A stretch of 64,000 nt of DNA, from NCBI GenBank assembly GCA_958510875.1, contig OY294070.1:114804703-114868702 (forward strand), given 5' to 3'. The position numbers and the translations under genes were made by a program. Of the stretch, positions 44,860 through 55,815 are shown one piece after another; position 1 is the first letter of the stretch, and each line of letters begins with the position of its first letter. Below the pieces are notes generated by a model, which saw only the letters and a program-made list of their open reading frames with translations, was not told where the DNA came from and did no database searches. This DNA is from Endomychus coccineus. Taxonomy: Eukaryota > Arthropoda > Insecta > Coleoptera > Endomychidae.

Positions 44860-45084
44860 ATAGTGGCGTAGCTTCGAGGGGGCTTATTTCCCTCTTCATA
44901 TCTTATGTTCTATCCCACTGAATATTTTCGAGAAAATAATAGCCATTTCACTTGAATACTTGGCTCTTCCATATTTTCTCCAAAACTCCAACTCAATTTA
45001 TTCCAAAGACAGCTACTCTAATCAAAATTTTACAGAAATAGAGACATGTTGACTCAATCGATGGAGATCTGGCAAATATTTTGA
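44860..45084. other. Spacer
   Basis: Nothing recognised. Confidence 0.4.
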
Positions 45085-45690
45085 AAGGGGGATCCGATAA
45101 TCTAGTATAGTTCAATGCAACCAAAACTCAAGTTTGCGTCTTCTCCAAGGTGGCGAATCCCACAATCTCAAATATCATGATGATTCTATAAGAATGCTTG
45201 GGATCACCACCAACAGCACTTTCTCATAGGACGATCATGTGAGGTCCATTGCTTCACAAAAACTTGGATTTATATTACGTCCAAGAGCTATTTTATATCT
45301 CAGCAGCTCCTCAAAATCTACGAAGCACAGATTCTACCTGTCCTGAAGTAATGTTCTCCCCAACATAAGCTGAAGCTCTTGAATTCTATTCAGGAGAGAG
45401 CTATTCCTCTGATTGATGATGTCACACTCACGATTTCATTGGCCACTCTAGCACGTCGTAGAAAGGTGGTAGATCTCTCCCATATCTATAGATATTTTCG
45501 TGGTCGGTGCTCATCAGAAATCTCGTCTGTTGTTCCACCACGAGCTCGAAATAGTCACCTCTTCATTGTTAAGCTCGAGAACAGCGAAGTTGTGGAACTC
45601 TCAACCTAGTGAGATCTTTTCCTATGCCTATAACCTCCAACCCTTCAAGAAAAATACGAATGCATTTCTCCTCTCCCTATAATCCAACAC
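45085..45690 (+). pseudogene. Non-LTR RT C-terminus, copy 2
   Basis: FNATKTQVCVFSKVANP (after motif C), then in another frame IRMLGITTNSTFS and DDHVRSIASQKLGFILRPRA. QIYEAQILPVLK leads to LNSIQERAIPLIDDVTLTIS, RRKVVDLSHIYRYFRGRCSS and EISSVVPPRARNS, ending near 45690 with AKLWNSQPSEIFSYAYNLQP in the next frame. Same family as the minus-strand copy at 15233. Three or more frameshifts. Confidence 0.82.
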
Positions 45691-45779
45691 TGGCTCACAA
45701 GATGTTCTTCGGACATTATAGGTTTCCCTCTGATGTATGAAACAAAAATCGGTTCTAAGTTGAACCAGGAATTCTATTT

Positions 45780-47346
45780 TTTTGAAAAATGTTCAGTGAC
45801 GTATCAAATGAGATAAAAAAGCTAAGCAACTCCCTGTAGTTGAGTCAAATAGTTTATAGTGTCTATTGCGAAAGTACATGAACCAAATTTGTTTAGAAGT
45901 ATTTCTGAAAAAAAAAATCATATAAATCGACTTATTCTTGGTGAAGGTTGGCTCTGGTAAACAATGATTCACCAGAGTTATTGAGGAAAAAATGGAAAAG
46001 TGTCCGAAAAATAATGCTAACAAAAAGAAGGCTATAGAAGTTAATGATTCAGTTGATTACACAAGTATCTTAAACTTATTAACTATCATTCACATTTTGC
46101 CATTCAAATTTCGATTTAGTTGCTGATAAATATGATTATCAGTTGCAATATTAAATAGAATATAATAACTATTAAAATAATAGCAACGCTGTTTCAGTCA
46201 ACTCATTACATTTCAAGGTGTTTAGTTTCTTCAACTGTCTGGAATTCTTCTCAAAGGTGTGAGAATTGTTGATTGCTGTTCCTTATTTGGTCAGAAATTC
46301 ATTTAACTGTTCCAATTTAATTATGTGGAGATCATTTTTGATTGAATATATCGCTTAGTTTATTGGTTGGTAATTATTTCCAGAGAGGAATGAATTACTG
46401 AATAGATTCACGTGTGGATTGTTTCTTCAAACAACGAACAAACCTAAAGTATGAGGGCATCTAGTTGCGCATAGAAGCAAATAAGAGATTCTAATTATGA
46501 TCGTAAGAGGAGTTCGGATGTTTGGTTCAGTTAAATATTAATTACAAAGAATGAAGTCGTGAATCGTTTAGCGTCTCCTGCTGTTTCACTTATGCGTTGT
46601 AAACAGGAATTTCACATTGAACACTGCCTGAAACCGTGCGCCATTTCCAGATCCCGTATCGATGATAAGCAAAGCTATTATTAAATAATTTTCTAATGTA
46701 CTGCCTGTCGTGATATTTTCAAGTTGACCTACTAACTGAAAATTACTTCGGACGCCCAGGGAAGGACTATGCGCTACCGCTGATGATTTATATCTGTGGT
46801 ATTGTTGGAAAGAAAGCAGAACGCCCACAGAAATCTAGGTTCACGGAACAAACATAAATAAATAATAATAACACACCAAATATATCTCAATTTACGAAGG
46901 TTTGACTGGTTCTAATATTCTCGTTCTTTCTAAGGTCATTAGTTAGAAGCAGTTTAAGGAGTTGTTTTGAGTATATTCACTAAATCTTTTTCTTCACAAT
47001 GATAATAGTATAAACAAATATCCACGCCTTTATTATGGAACATGCACGATTGAACTTTAGATTTGAATTGAGCGCTGTTTACTTTGTATGAAGGTTGGGA
47101 GTTTGTATTTTTACAGTTCACATTTAAGCATAAGAAAAACACAATTCACAACTTGAAGTGTAAAATGCATTCTTAAATTTTAACAATTTTTTCTCCAACT
47201 CAGTTGCATCTTCAGGAATTTAATTTATCTCTTAAATATCCATTGGTAGAGATATGTGTGTGCTTAAGTCCTATTGAAAAGATCCACTAATTATAACGTG
47301 TGAATTCACCAGAAACCATCATGGGTTACTGAATGAGTTGTTAGGG
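45780..47346. other. No recognised gene
   Basis: The minus-strand frame 46586-46828 (80 codons) has balanced codon use and could be an exon, but matches nothing I know. Rest AT-rich. Confidence 0.35.
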
Positions 47347-47830
47347 CAGTAGTTCCTAACCCTTTCAATTATGTCACCCAAAGGACTCACCCGGAAAGGT
47401 GTTATCACCTTTCGTTGATTGAACTTTTTGTGAAGAATGAAAGATACAGTAGGTACTACAATAATTTTATACATTGTACGTTAGCACAAGAAGATGAAAA
47501 AAATTCCCAATTTCGATGAGAAAGTTTGTATTGTTGCCTATTCACAAGTTTTTTCAATTCGGTTTCTGGCGTCTTTTTATTGACTCCAGAGAGGAAGGGT
47601 TCTCATATCTATGAGTTATTGCAACTGGAGTTAAAATTTCGATGAGCAGGTTGGTATTGCTTTTCACTTACAAGTTTTTAAATCTGGTTTTATCTCAGAT
47701 ATGATACCTCACGGGTAGTGCTTCACATCAAGTCGGTTCCTGGCTCTTGCTCTGACTGATACCAGAGAAAGACCGCTCTAATAACTATGAATGGTTGCAA
47801 ATGTTCTGTTGATTTTCGTTATTTGGAAAA
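47347..47830 (-). pseudogene. hAT element end, SCAND3/ZBED-like
   Basis: The terminus CAGTAGTTCCTAACCCTTTC at 47347 resembles the CAGTGxTTCxxAACC ends of Charlie/SPIN-group hAT elements. On the minus strand two tandem remnants of the transposase C-terminus lie at about 47790-47680 (VSVRARARNRLDVKHYP) and 47600-47560 (LESIKRRQKPN), worn versions of the TSIKTKKRNRL motif. The tandem duplication spacing is ~180 bp. All frames are closed by stops. Confidence 0.55.
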
Positions 47831-47834
47831 TGGA

Positions 47835-48397
47835 CAACCCTGTAGAGCATCATTGCGTCATTTAAGACTGTCAATCGAAAATGGATTGATTCGGTTTGGG
47901 GAAGACTTTCAAATGCACCCGTCTCTTACGAACAACAACACCCTCCTGTCTTACTTCAGAAAAATGATCATTTTACAGAGATATTAATTAATTACTACCA
48001 CCGAACCAATTTACATACAGTGCCACACTTGCTCTATTCGTTATTGCATCAAAAGTACTGAATATTAGCAGCTAGAAGTGTTGTACTTCAACGTATGCAA
48101 AAATGTTATCACTGTTTTGAATGTAGATCACGTCCCAATTTTTCCCTTATGGCTGACTTGCCTACTCATAGATTTACTCAAGCGCAGGCCTTTTTGCATA
48201 CTGGTACGGACTATGCTGGCACCTTTAATATTACCATAGGTCGGCGCAGAGGCATCAAATGTCAAAAGACGTATTTATGTATGTTCGTATGCACAACAAC
48301 TCGAACCATCCATTTGGAGCTGGCATCGAACCTTCCCACCGAAACATTTTTGGCAGCACACAAACGTTTTCTAGCAGAAAAAAGTCAAGTGCTATGA
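47835..48397 (+). pseudogene. BEL/Pao retrotransposon integrase fragment
   Basis: LRHLRLSIENGLIRFGEDFQ is the segment before the integrase. LINYYHRTNLHTVPHLLYSL continues with the HHCC-type zinc binding region (QKCYHCFECRSRPN). Then PTHRFTQAQAFLHTGTDYAG has the first catalytic Asp, and YLCMFVCTTTRTIHLELASN and LPTETFLAAHKRFLAEK follow. A stop after ~48397 removes the second Asp and Glu. Truncated and frame-broken (stop near 48061). No LTRs found. Confidence 0.85.
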
Positions 48398-48399
48398 CA

Positions 48400-48820
48400 T
48401 GGATGCAGTTTCACCTGTAACTATAAAAAAATGTTTGAAAAAGGTTGAATTTATGGAAACGATCCAAGGAGATAAAGTTTTTGAAGAAGAATATGACATT
48501 TCACTCGGTCAGTTGTCTTCTCTCTCAAAGATATGTCAGGGAATCCAGATCGGGGCAAATATCTCTTAATCGATTCAGAATTCATAACAGAGAACCCAGA
48601 TTTTGATTTGCACGAAATAATTCATTCAATGACCAAGGAAGCAAAACCGTCCCTACTGTAGATGGAGAATGTGGATGTGACCAAGACGGAGATATTTTGT
48701 GCTCATCTGAGCAAAATATGAGTGAAAATGGTGAAGGATGTCCAATTTTTTTTCTTAACAAAAAACAATGGCAATTGGTTCATTGATACTTCTCATATCC
48801 TAACACTAATGCTTTATATT
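48400..48820. other. No recognised gene
   Basis: Short frames only; may include more of the BEL/Pao copy, unrecognisable. Confidence 0.35.
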
Positions 48821-48821
48821 T

Positions 48822-48868
48822 TCTCGTTTTTATGTACGTTTTGGTCTCACCACCATCATCAAAAGACT
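48822..48868 (-). ncRNA. Decayed hammerhead ribozyme motif (PLE F)
   Basis: On the minus strand GTCTT, TTGATGA (core C changed to T), GGTG-GTGA-GACC (one mismatch in helix II), AAA in place of GAA, and AC-GTAC-AT. Core substitutions should abolish cleavage. It lies ~380 bases past the end of the PLE F coding sequence, the same spacing as PLE B and its motif. Confidence 0.75.
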
Positions 48869-49244
48869 TATTATGTCCAAAACTTGATTACTTAAAACTA
48901 ATTGTATTACACAAAGCTTCCTTGTAGCACCGATCTCAATTAAAATGCCCACCTCGCCGAAAAGAACAGAAACACGAATAATCAAAATTGTTACACATCA
49001 ATGTTATAAGTATAATATATCAAGAGTCCACTGTTAAGCAGTACTCTTAATAAATGCGAGTTCATGTCAACAAAGTCTATGAACGACAAAAAACGAGAAC
49101 ATTAGGTTCAAGTATCCAGTTTCAAACCAGATGTTAGATTTACGAGCTAATAGAAAAAGGTTTGTCAGTTATTGGGAATATACTATTGACATTCTACCTG
49201 AAATATACTTTTAATAAAGTCGCATGTACAAATTTGCAAGAGTT

Positions 49245-49830
49245 TTAATTAATTAAGTTAGTGTGAATCTGACTTAGTGTCTGAATATCTGTCCTATGAT
49301 TTACAGATTTGGAGTCACGTTTTATGTGAATCATCTCCAGAATGGATCTTTTATAATAATTGGTCCCCTTAGTTGAAATATTAGCATTTTTGTAATCGAA
49401 TTGATGATTATAATCAAAGTAGTGTTTAGCACGGGGTGTGAAATCTTGTAAGTTTTTGTTTCTTGTACTAAACTTATGGTCATACATTTATTTTGTAAAT
49501 GTTGTTTAGAGATTCCTGTATGAATTACAATCTGAACAATTCAATTTGTATACTGTGTCGGTTTGTTCATTTTTAGGTATTGAAGGTTTTAGATTTGAGA
49601 AATATTTTCCAACACAGTTAGTAGGCTTATGCGCGACATTTATATCATACTTTTTCAAACATTTCTTAATTTTCTCTGAGGTCTCCGTAATTTATGGTAA
49701 TGTTATTGAATTGTCTTTATTATATTTTATGTTATTGATATATGCAGATCTATTATAGATCTTGTTTATTCTTCCTTCAATGATAAGATTGAAAATTGTT
49801 TTTGGGTAGCCAAAAGGCTGTTTCATAACA
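49245..49830 (-). pseudogene. Penelope-like element F, linker and GIY-YIG end
   Basis: Minus strand from ~49805: FNLIIEGRINKIYNRSAYIN, ITETSEKIKKCLKKYDINVA, HKPTNCVGKYFSNLKPSIPK (linker motif INVAxKTxN), YKLNCSDCN, then a short frameshift in the GIY-YIG core, and MYDHKFSTRNKNLQDFTPRA, HYFDYNHQFDYKNANIST and a stop at 49245. Closely related to PLE B. The RT is missing. It lies head to head with PLE G (plus strand) starting at ~49842. Confidence 0.85.
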
Positions 49831-50079
49831 TATGAAGCATAAGTGTTAATGTGACCTATTTCGCGAGAATTTATACATTATTCATACCTGGGTCAGGAAT
49901 CTTTAAGTATATCAATTCTTAATGGAATGTGTAATGTTCAATTATTTAAAAAAGTGGTTTTCTATTCCAGTTATAAGACATTATGTTGACAAAAATATGA
50001 GTATGTAAGTACATACATAGTACAAATAAAAAGGATAGACGTAAAGCAGAAATGTGAATAGCAAAAAATTGTTTCAACT

Positions 50080-51082
50080 CAGTGGCGGCTCCTCGAAGGA
50101 GGCTAAGGAGGCTCAGCCTCCTCACCAATTTATCTTGTTGATCATTCTTCTTTTTATTTCCTGTTTCTCTAATAACTTTTCAAATTTTACAATTAATTCC
50201 CCCGTCTCATTAGTTATTTTTAATCTGGCAACAGTTCCCTGAGGCTAGACTCTGTATGTATCTCAAACCCTAAACTGAAAACACGTGTTGCTCAACACAC
50301 TTGCCGTTTTTCCGACCAGTCCATTAGCTAAATACCATGAAACATAGCTGAAATGGCAACACTCTCATTAGGCTAGCCTGCCGCCCATGACACATGCTTG
50401 TTGCGTCAAACAGAAATCCCTGTAATGCTCCAACTCGATGGAATTTTACATCACGTGCAGTGTTTACCATCCATAAGAATAAAGACAAATTAATTGAAAC
50501 ATTTGATTTTATATTAAACAGTGATGACTTTTCAATAGATCAGCTTTAATTTAATGCTAAGTTTGAAATCTTATTTAGAAAATGAAGAATTTTTGATTCT
50601 TCTTGATACTTTTGAATTAATATTTGAACAAACTGATCTAATTTTTCATTTTACAACAAAATCGTTTATACAATGTTAGTTTGATATCTATTGAGAAAGA
50701 TTTAGTAAAACACTTAAAACAAAATGATACATTTTATGATAATATTATTGATCATTTTTCGCAAACTAAAGATTGTAGAATTCCGTTAATACATAAAAAA
50801 ATAATAAAATTGATAAAATAAAACAAAATATGAAAGATTCAAAAAAAAATAAAAAATATTAAAAATCGAAAAAAATAAAAAACGAAATGAACAAAAAATT
50901 TTTTTGCCAAGAGACACTCTATACCTCCTCGTTGGTTCTTGCTGGGCAACAATTAATTTTGTCACTGAAGTAGCTAGTACGGTCGCTGCTCAAAGGTTAA
51001 ATTAATTGGCTGAATAGAGCATATTTTCACAAAAACGTTATGTCCAGCCTCCTCTCTTGAAAAGTTCACGAGCCGCCACTGT
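50080..51082 (+). mobile_element. hAT transposon, copy 2, short deletion derivative
   Basis: Ends CAGTGGCGGCTCCTCGAAGG and GAGCCGCCACTG are flanked by a perfect 8-bp TSD TTTCAACT (50072-50079, 51083-51090). It is close kin of the 9377-11032 copy: same left end, and a right end with NVSLISIEKDLVKHLKQND from the transposase C-terminus at about 50660-50760. The rest of the gene is gone. Both ends are retained, so it could be moved in trans. Confidence 0.93.
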
Positions 51083-51217
51083 TTCAACTATCACATAAAA
51101 AAGACAAAAGAGTTCTTAGATGATGCTTACCCTCAAATATCAGTTAAGAACGCGGATAAATGTAATAAAACCGTCATAATACATAGAGATGACAACGAAA
51201 ACAAAATAGGAAATCTA

Positions 51218-51937
51218 TAGTTTAGTCAATAAAGCGGGGAAACCGACCAAATGAAAAAGTTTCTTATAGGAAGATGGATCATCACCTTCTATGAGTCATC
51301 TAGGTCATTCGTAACTACCAAGCGAAGTGAGTAGCTCCCCCAACAGCCCTAAAACTCAAAATTAACCCTTTTCTCACCCCCTATTTAAAAAAAATGCAAA
51401 ATATAGCAAAAGTGAAAATTGATGACTAAAAATGCCCTCTAGTAGGTTTTCTGGGTCGCTGATAACGAAACTGCTATCTGATTTCCTCGCTCTGATCATA
51501 TTATCAGAAAAATTTTTCTATCAAAATTGTCCAATTATTCACTCTCCAGGTTGATTTTCTGAAAAACTGATAGCAGATTCGTGATCAGCGATTCGAAAAA
51601 CTCATATAATGACTTGCAACAAGCTAATATCGCCTAAATTTGAAATTTTCTCATATCAGATTTGTAACAGTTTTCCGAATTTTTCCTGCATTTCTATTTC
51701 TACTGGGGGGCATTTTCAATCCTTAATTTTCACTTTTGCTATATTTTGCAATTTTTTCAAAAATGAGGAGTGAGAAAGGGGTTAATTTTGAGTTTTGGGG
51801 GTGTTGGGGGGGCTAGTCACTTCGCTTGCTAGTCACGAATGACCTAGAGGACTCATAGAAGGTAATGCAAGAAAAATTTTTTTGATCCATCTTCCTATAA
51901 GAAACTTTTTTATTTCCCCGCTTTATTGACTGGACTA
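51218..51937. mobile_element. 720-bp palindromic MITE
   Basis: Ends TAGTTTAGTCAATAAAGCGG and CCGCTTTATTGACTGGACTA. Arms run inward as near reverse complements (GAAAAAGTTTCTTATAGGAAG, ATAGAAGGTxATG, AACTCAAAATTAACCCCTTT), except a ~200-bp centre. It is flanked by CTA on both sides (51215-51217 and 51938-51940), though TA with an internal TA cannot be ruled out. Removing it and one CTA restores the PLE frame (IGNLLNDG). Confidence 0.92.
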
Positions 51938-52330
51938 CTATTAAATGATGGAACAACTTACAAAAAATTAAAATCTGACCCTACATTGTCAGTACAAAAT
52001 GACATGAATAAATTAATAAATCAATGGTACCAAAATAAAATAATCTTTTTTCAATTAATAATAAATTAATTTGCTATAATGGCCAAGCACCTTATATCTA
52101 TGGGCTTCCGAAACTACATAGAAGTGATATATATTTAAGATCCATTGTAAGTAGTATACAATTTATCAAAATTTGTATCAGAATCTATCTAACAATATAA
52201 TTGGAAAAATTAATTTTATGTGAAACACTCGTGGCATTTCAATGATTTCATAAAAATCAATCCGTATTAAAATTTGTGCGATAAGGATGCCTTGTGGTGA
52301 TACGATTAGTTTTAAGAAATCACGTTTATA

Positions 52331-52372
52331 GTCTTCTGATGATGGTCGTGAGACTGAAACGTACGTAAAGAT
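52331..52372 (+). ncRNA. Hammerhead ribozyme motif (PLE G)
   Basis: GTCTT (52331-52335), CTGATGA (52336-52342), helix II GGTC-GTGA-GACT with one G-U pair, GAA (52356-52358), helix III AC-GTAC-GT, predicted cleavage after A52367, and helix I partner AAGAT. All core positions agree with the hammerhead consensus. Type I layout with a two-base-pair helix III, as known for PLE ribozymes. It is the best-preserved motif in the window together with the one at 18856. Confidence 0.87.
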
Positions 52373-52429
52373 GAAAATAATAAATATATGTGTTAGTGTA
52401 ACCTATTTTCAGAGAATTTTATATACAAA

Positions 52430-53159
52430 TCATACATAGTACATATATAATTGTTGTTATTTCTTTGGCATAATCCCCCAGAGCGGTCACTCCTGTAAAC
52501 GGCAAAAAATTTATTATATTTTTGTTGACCGCTATTGAGAAACTTTACTGTAGATCTAAAATAGATTGTCATCTGAAATCGTAAAGCAATGAACGAGAAC
52601 AATCTATAAAAACGTCTTTAAACTACGCTATGTTTAATTCTATTATATGGTAATAGAGGCAACACTATTAACAAGTATAATCACCAATAAAGAATCGAAA
52701 CAACCCCGATTATGCAAATGGGAACATTTAATTTTATTCGCATGCTAAATCTTAGTTAGGAACGTCCATATTAGTATGTTGTACGGCTATAAGGCTTGCT
52801 CTACACCGTGTATACAACCTAAATAAATACTACAACTACGTAGGAAGTTATCTGCCGATTCCTACAATGTTATTATGTATAGGTACGCTCATCTTATCAT
52901 AGACGCAAGACTCACAACCAAACGTGCTTTAATTATAACTCGATGAAGCCCGAATAATCTTCATTCTCATCTATTATTTTTGCCATAGGTCTTTGCCCTG
53001 CATCGGTAAGAGTGTTAACCGCAAAATTGATTGATAAAATAAAAGCACAGAATATAATTCTGGTAATTAATTTACATTGTTGGATGAACATGAAAGTTTT
53101 CAAAATTTTCAACAAAATTTTATTAATGCATTCCAAATATCATTTCCCGAGAAATAGAT
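52430..53159. other. No recognised gene
   Basis: Unassigned. A minus-strand frame at 52933-53136 starts with a hydrophobic stretch (FMFIQQCKLI...) but is too short to name. Confidence 0.35.
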
Positions 53160-54712
53160 AACAGGACATGTTAAGGACTGTGGTGTTAAATGGTTCACAC
53201 CTCAGCTACGAGAACATAATAAATACCCCATCTTTGAGAATTTTACATAACAAACTCAACACTAATTACAAATTAAAACTGAAAGAAGCTGAAAAAAAGA
53301 AAACTGATCAAATAATGAAAATCCAAAGAGAACTACGTGGAGTCTAATCAATAAAAAAAGGATTCTCACTAAAAATATCACACCCTTAACAGCAGAAAGT
53401 TTCAATGAATATTTTTCATCAATTGCACAAAAAATATCTCAATCCGTTCCAAGAAGTCATTTAGACCCGATAAGCCTCTTACAAGATAATTTACTGACAT
53501 ATAATTCCTTTTCATTTTCCACAGTTTCATTTATTCAGATCAGAGGAATAATAATGGGATTCAAAAATAGTACCTTCAAAGATTTCTTTGGACCTTCAAT
53601 CATACTATTAAAAAGAAATATTGACCACATTGTATCACCGATTACAAAGTTGGTCAATAAATGTATTAAGGAAGGTATTTTCCCAAACTGTTTGAAAATA
53701 TGGAAGATAATACCTCTACATAAATCTGGTGTCATGAATGAAATTACAAACTACAGGCCGATATCGTTAGTCCCGTTATTTTCAAAAATTTTGGAAAAAG
53801 CATCAAGCATACAAATTGTTGAGCACTTCGAATGTAACAATTTATTTGCGACACAACAATTTGGTTACAGAAAGGAACGTAATAAAACAGAAGCAATTAT
53901 TTAATTCATTAATAAAACTATCAATAGCTTTAAACAAGGTCTACATTCTCTATCGCTATTTGTAGATCTAACAAAGGCATTTGACTGTGTTGTCCATGCT
54001 ATAATCTTCAAAAAACTTGAGAAATATAAATTTGATATTGTTAGCGTCAATATTATCAAGTAATTTTTAACAGATCGTCATCAAGCAGTGTGTATGGATT
54101 GCAGATGGTCTGAAAAGAAATTACTCTCGATTGGTGTACCCCAAGGATTCATATTGGGAACTTTATTATTTTTGATTTTTGTTAATGACTTGCCGGAATA
54201 CTTGCCATTAACACACACTGTACTATTTGCTGATGATGTAACAGCGTCAGATTCTGGAAAGGATCTGGATCATCTGAAGGAACAGAGTAGAATAAGCATG
54301 AATAAAGCCGTGGAATGGTTCTCGGGAAATGGTCTTTGAGTGAATGAGGACAAAACTGTAAGAATATTCTTTTCCCTAAGGGCAACAAATTGTTTTGATA
54401 AATATACAAAAATTTTAGGTGTACATATAGATGATATACTTACTTGGAATGTTTATGCTGATCAACTTATGACAAAATTGAATGGAGGTCGCAAGCTATC
54501 TCCTTGTGTTATAAAAACTGCGTATTTTTCTTTGATTGAAAGCCAGTTACGCTACGATATGTTAGTTTGAGGTAATTGTTAAAAAAAATAAGATTTTCAG
54601 ATTATAAAGGAAAGCGATAAGTATTGGTTATAGGGACTGCTGTAGCATTCAAGGGATTAGGTATATTAACATTCCCAAATCTGTATAAATATGAATCCAT
54701 AATATGATATTT
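53160..54712 (+). pseudogene. Jockey-like non-LTR retrotransposon ORF2
   Basis: One frame from ~53338 to 54570 encodes the RT, interrupted only by stops at 53902, 54061 and 54337. Before it, a frameshift near 53310 separates DCGVKWFTPQLREHNK. Motifs in order: EITNYRPISLVPLFSKILEK, QFGYRKERNKTEAII, LSLFVDLTKAFDCVVHAII (motif A Asp), IGVPQGFILGTLLFLIFVND (B), TVLFADDVTA (C, both Asp), VNEDKTVRIFF (D), TKILGVHIDDILTW (E). After 54600 comes the C-terminal phrase LGILTFPNLYKYESIIYD, cut by a mariner. The 5' endonuclease domain and ORF1 are missing. Confidence 0.92.
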
Positions 54713-54739
54713 GATTGGTAAGTTAGATTGCAATTGCTG

Positions 54740-55290
54740 AGGATATGGCCATCTCAACCGAACGGGTACGGAACATTTTGCATACATTTCCGAATATGAG
54801 AGCGCTATCTGCCAGATGGGACAACAAGCGCGACCGTGTGACAACTTCAAAGGAGTGTTTGGCGAAGTTCAAGGGCGATAAGAAAAACTTTTTGCGTCGT
54901 TTCGTAACCTTAGATGAAACATGTACCCATCACAACACACCAGAGACCAAAGAATAGTCGAAACAGTGGACTTGTCCTTGCAAATCGAAACCGAAAAAGG
55001 CCGTAGTGGCTTTATCGGTCAACAAAGTCATGGCGACTTTTTTTCTGGAATGCGCCCGGTATCGTCCATATCGATTATTTTGAAAAAAGGCAAAACGATC
55101 ACCGGTGTATATTATGCAAAGTTGTTGAATTGCTCTGCGATTTGGCTCTCCATCCACCATATTCTCCAGATTTGCCCCCCCCCCCCTGCGATTCTATCCA
55201 TTTCCAAACTTGAAGAAAATACTTGGCAGTAAGAGATTTGGCTCCAACGATGAGATCATCGCTGAAACAAACGCTTTGATTATAAATTTT
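54740..55290 (+). pseudogene. Mariner transposase relic, copy 2
   Basis: ISTERVRNILHTFPNMRALS and RDRVTTSKECLAKFKGDKKN, then FLRRFVTLDETCTHHNTPET with the first Asp and a Cys where mariners have Trp (DETWIH). After an early stop, GDFFSGMRPVSSISIILKKG and KTITGVYYAKLL. The second Asp region (HQDNAPxH) is deleted: the frame jumps to LSIHHILQICPP, after which the bases (CTGCGATTCTATCCATTTCC) retain a broken copy of the third-Asp motif. C-terminal trace at ~55260. Inserted in the LINE at 53160. Confidence 0.88.
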
Positions 55291-55479
55291 AATGTTGAAA
55301 TTACAGTTATTCTACGAGCTATGTTACTAGCATTGATTATTAGAAATATAATTTTTGCTACCAACTAAACTTTCTCCTACTACTTGATGTAAAAGAAAAC
55401 TATGATCAAAACCATAAACATATACGTGATAGAAACAGAGAAATGATTGGAATAATGGTAGTACTGATAACCACCACAC
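55291..55479. other. Spacer
   Basis: Nothing recognised. Confidence 0.4.
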
Positions 55480-55680
55480 GTTTCACATCCTGTTAGAATG
55501 CTCATCTTCAATATCCCTTACTCCGTTGAAGTAGAACTGATTCCGAATGAACTTACGGTATCCAGAATCAGCAACAGTCTTGGTCACCAACATGTTAGAA
55601 TAAAATAGACTACTGATCATAAAGCGCACAATTTGGCCCAATCGAGTGGCCTAAGTACCCTGTATTGATGATGATGAATA
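55480..55680 (+). pseudogene. Non-LTR 3' end, related to 4939-5290
   Basis: Contains broken remnants (LIPNELTVSRISNSLG) and a 3' UTR that matches the 4939-5290 copy (TAGAATAxAATAGxCTACTGAT, GCACAATxxGGCCCAATC). It ends in the same GATGATGATGA-type tail. Confidence 0.6.
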
Positions 55681-55815
55681 TTTCCTCCATTCTTGAATAT
55701 TCTCTCTTTATCAGTATCCGCCAAGCTATCATTCGGGGAAGTAGTTCTTCCATAATTTTTCGGAGTTCCATTGTTTGGACAGATAAGTAGAATCCAATGA
55801 ATGGATCCACTCAAT

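Larger units (their letters stand above)
49842..52420 (+). mobile_element. Penelope-like element G with two nested insertions
   Basis: The left edge (49842-49883) carries the conserved post-hammerhead tail (GTGTTAATGTGACC...GAGAATTTATACATTA), so it begins with a pseudo-LTR remnant. Coding follows in pieces: NSKKLFQLSHKKDKRVL across the hAT at 50080-51082; KEFLDDAYPQISVKNADKCN / KTVIIHRDD; NENKIGNLLNDGTTYKKLKS across the MITE at 51218-51937; DPTLSVQNDMNKLINQWYQN; APYIYGLPKLHRSDIYLRSI (RT entry motif). The RT core and endonuclease are deleted, and the right pseudo-LTR with a hammerhead closes the element. Confidence 0.82.
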
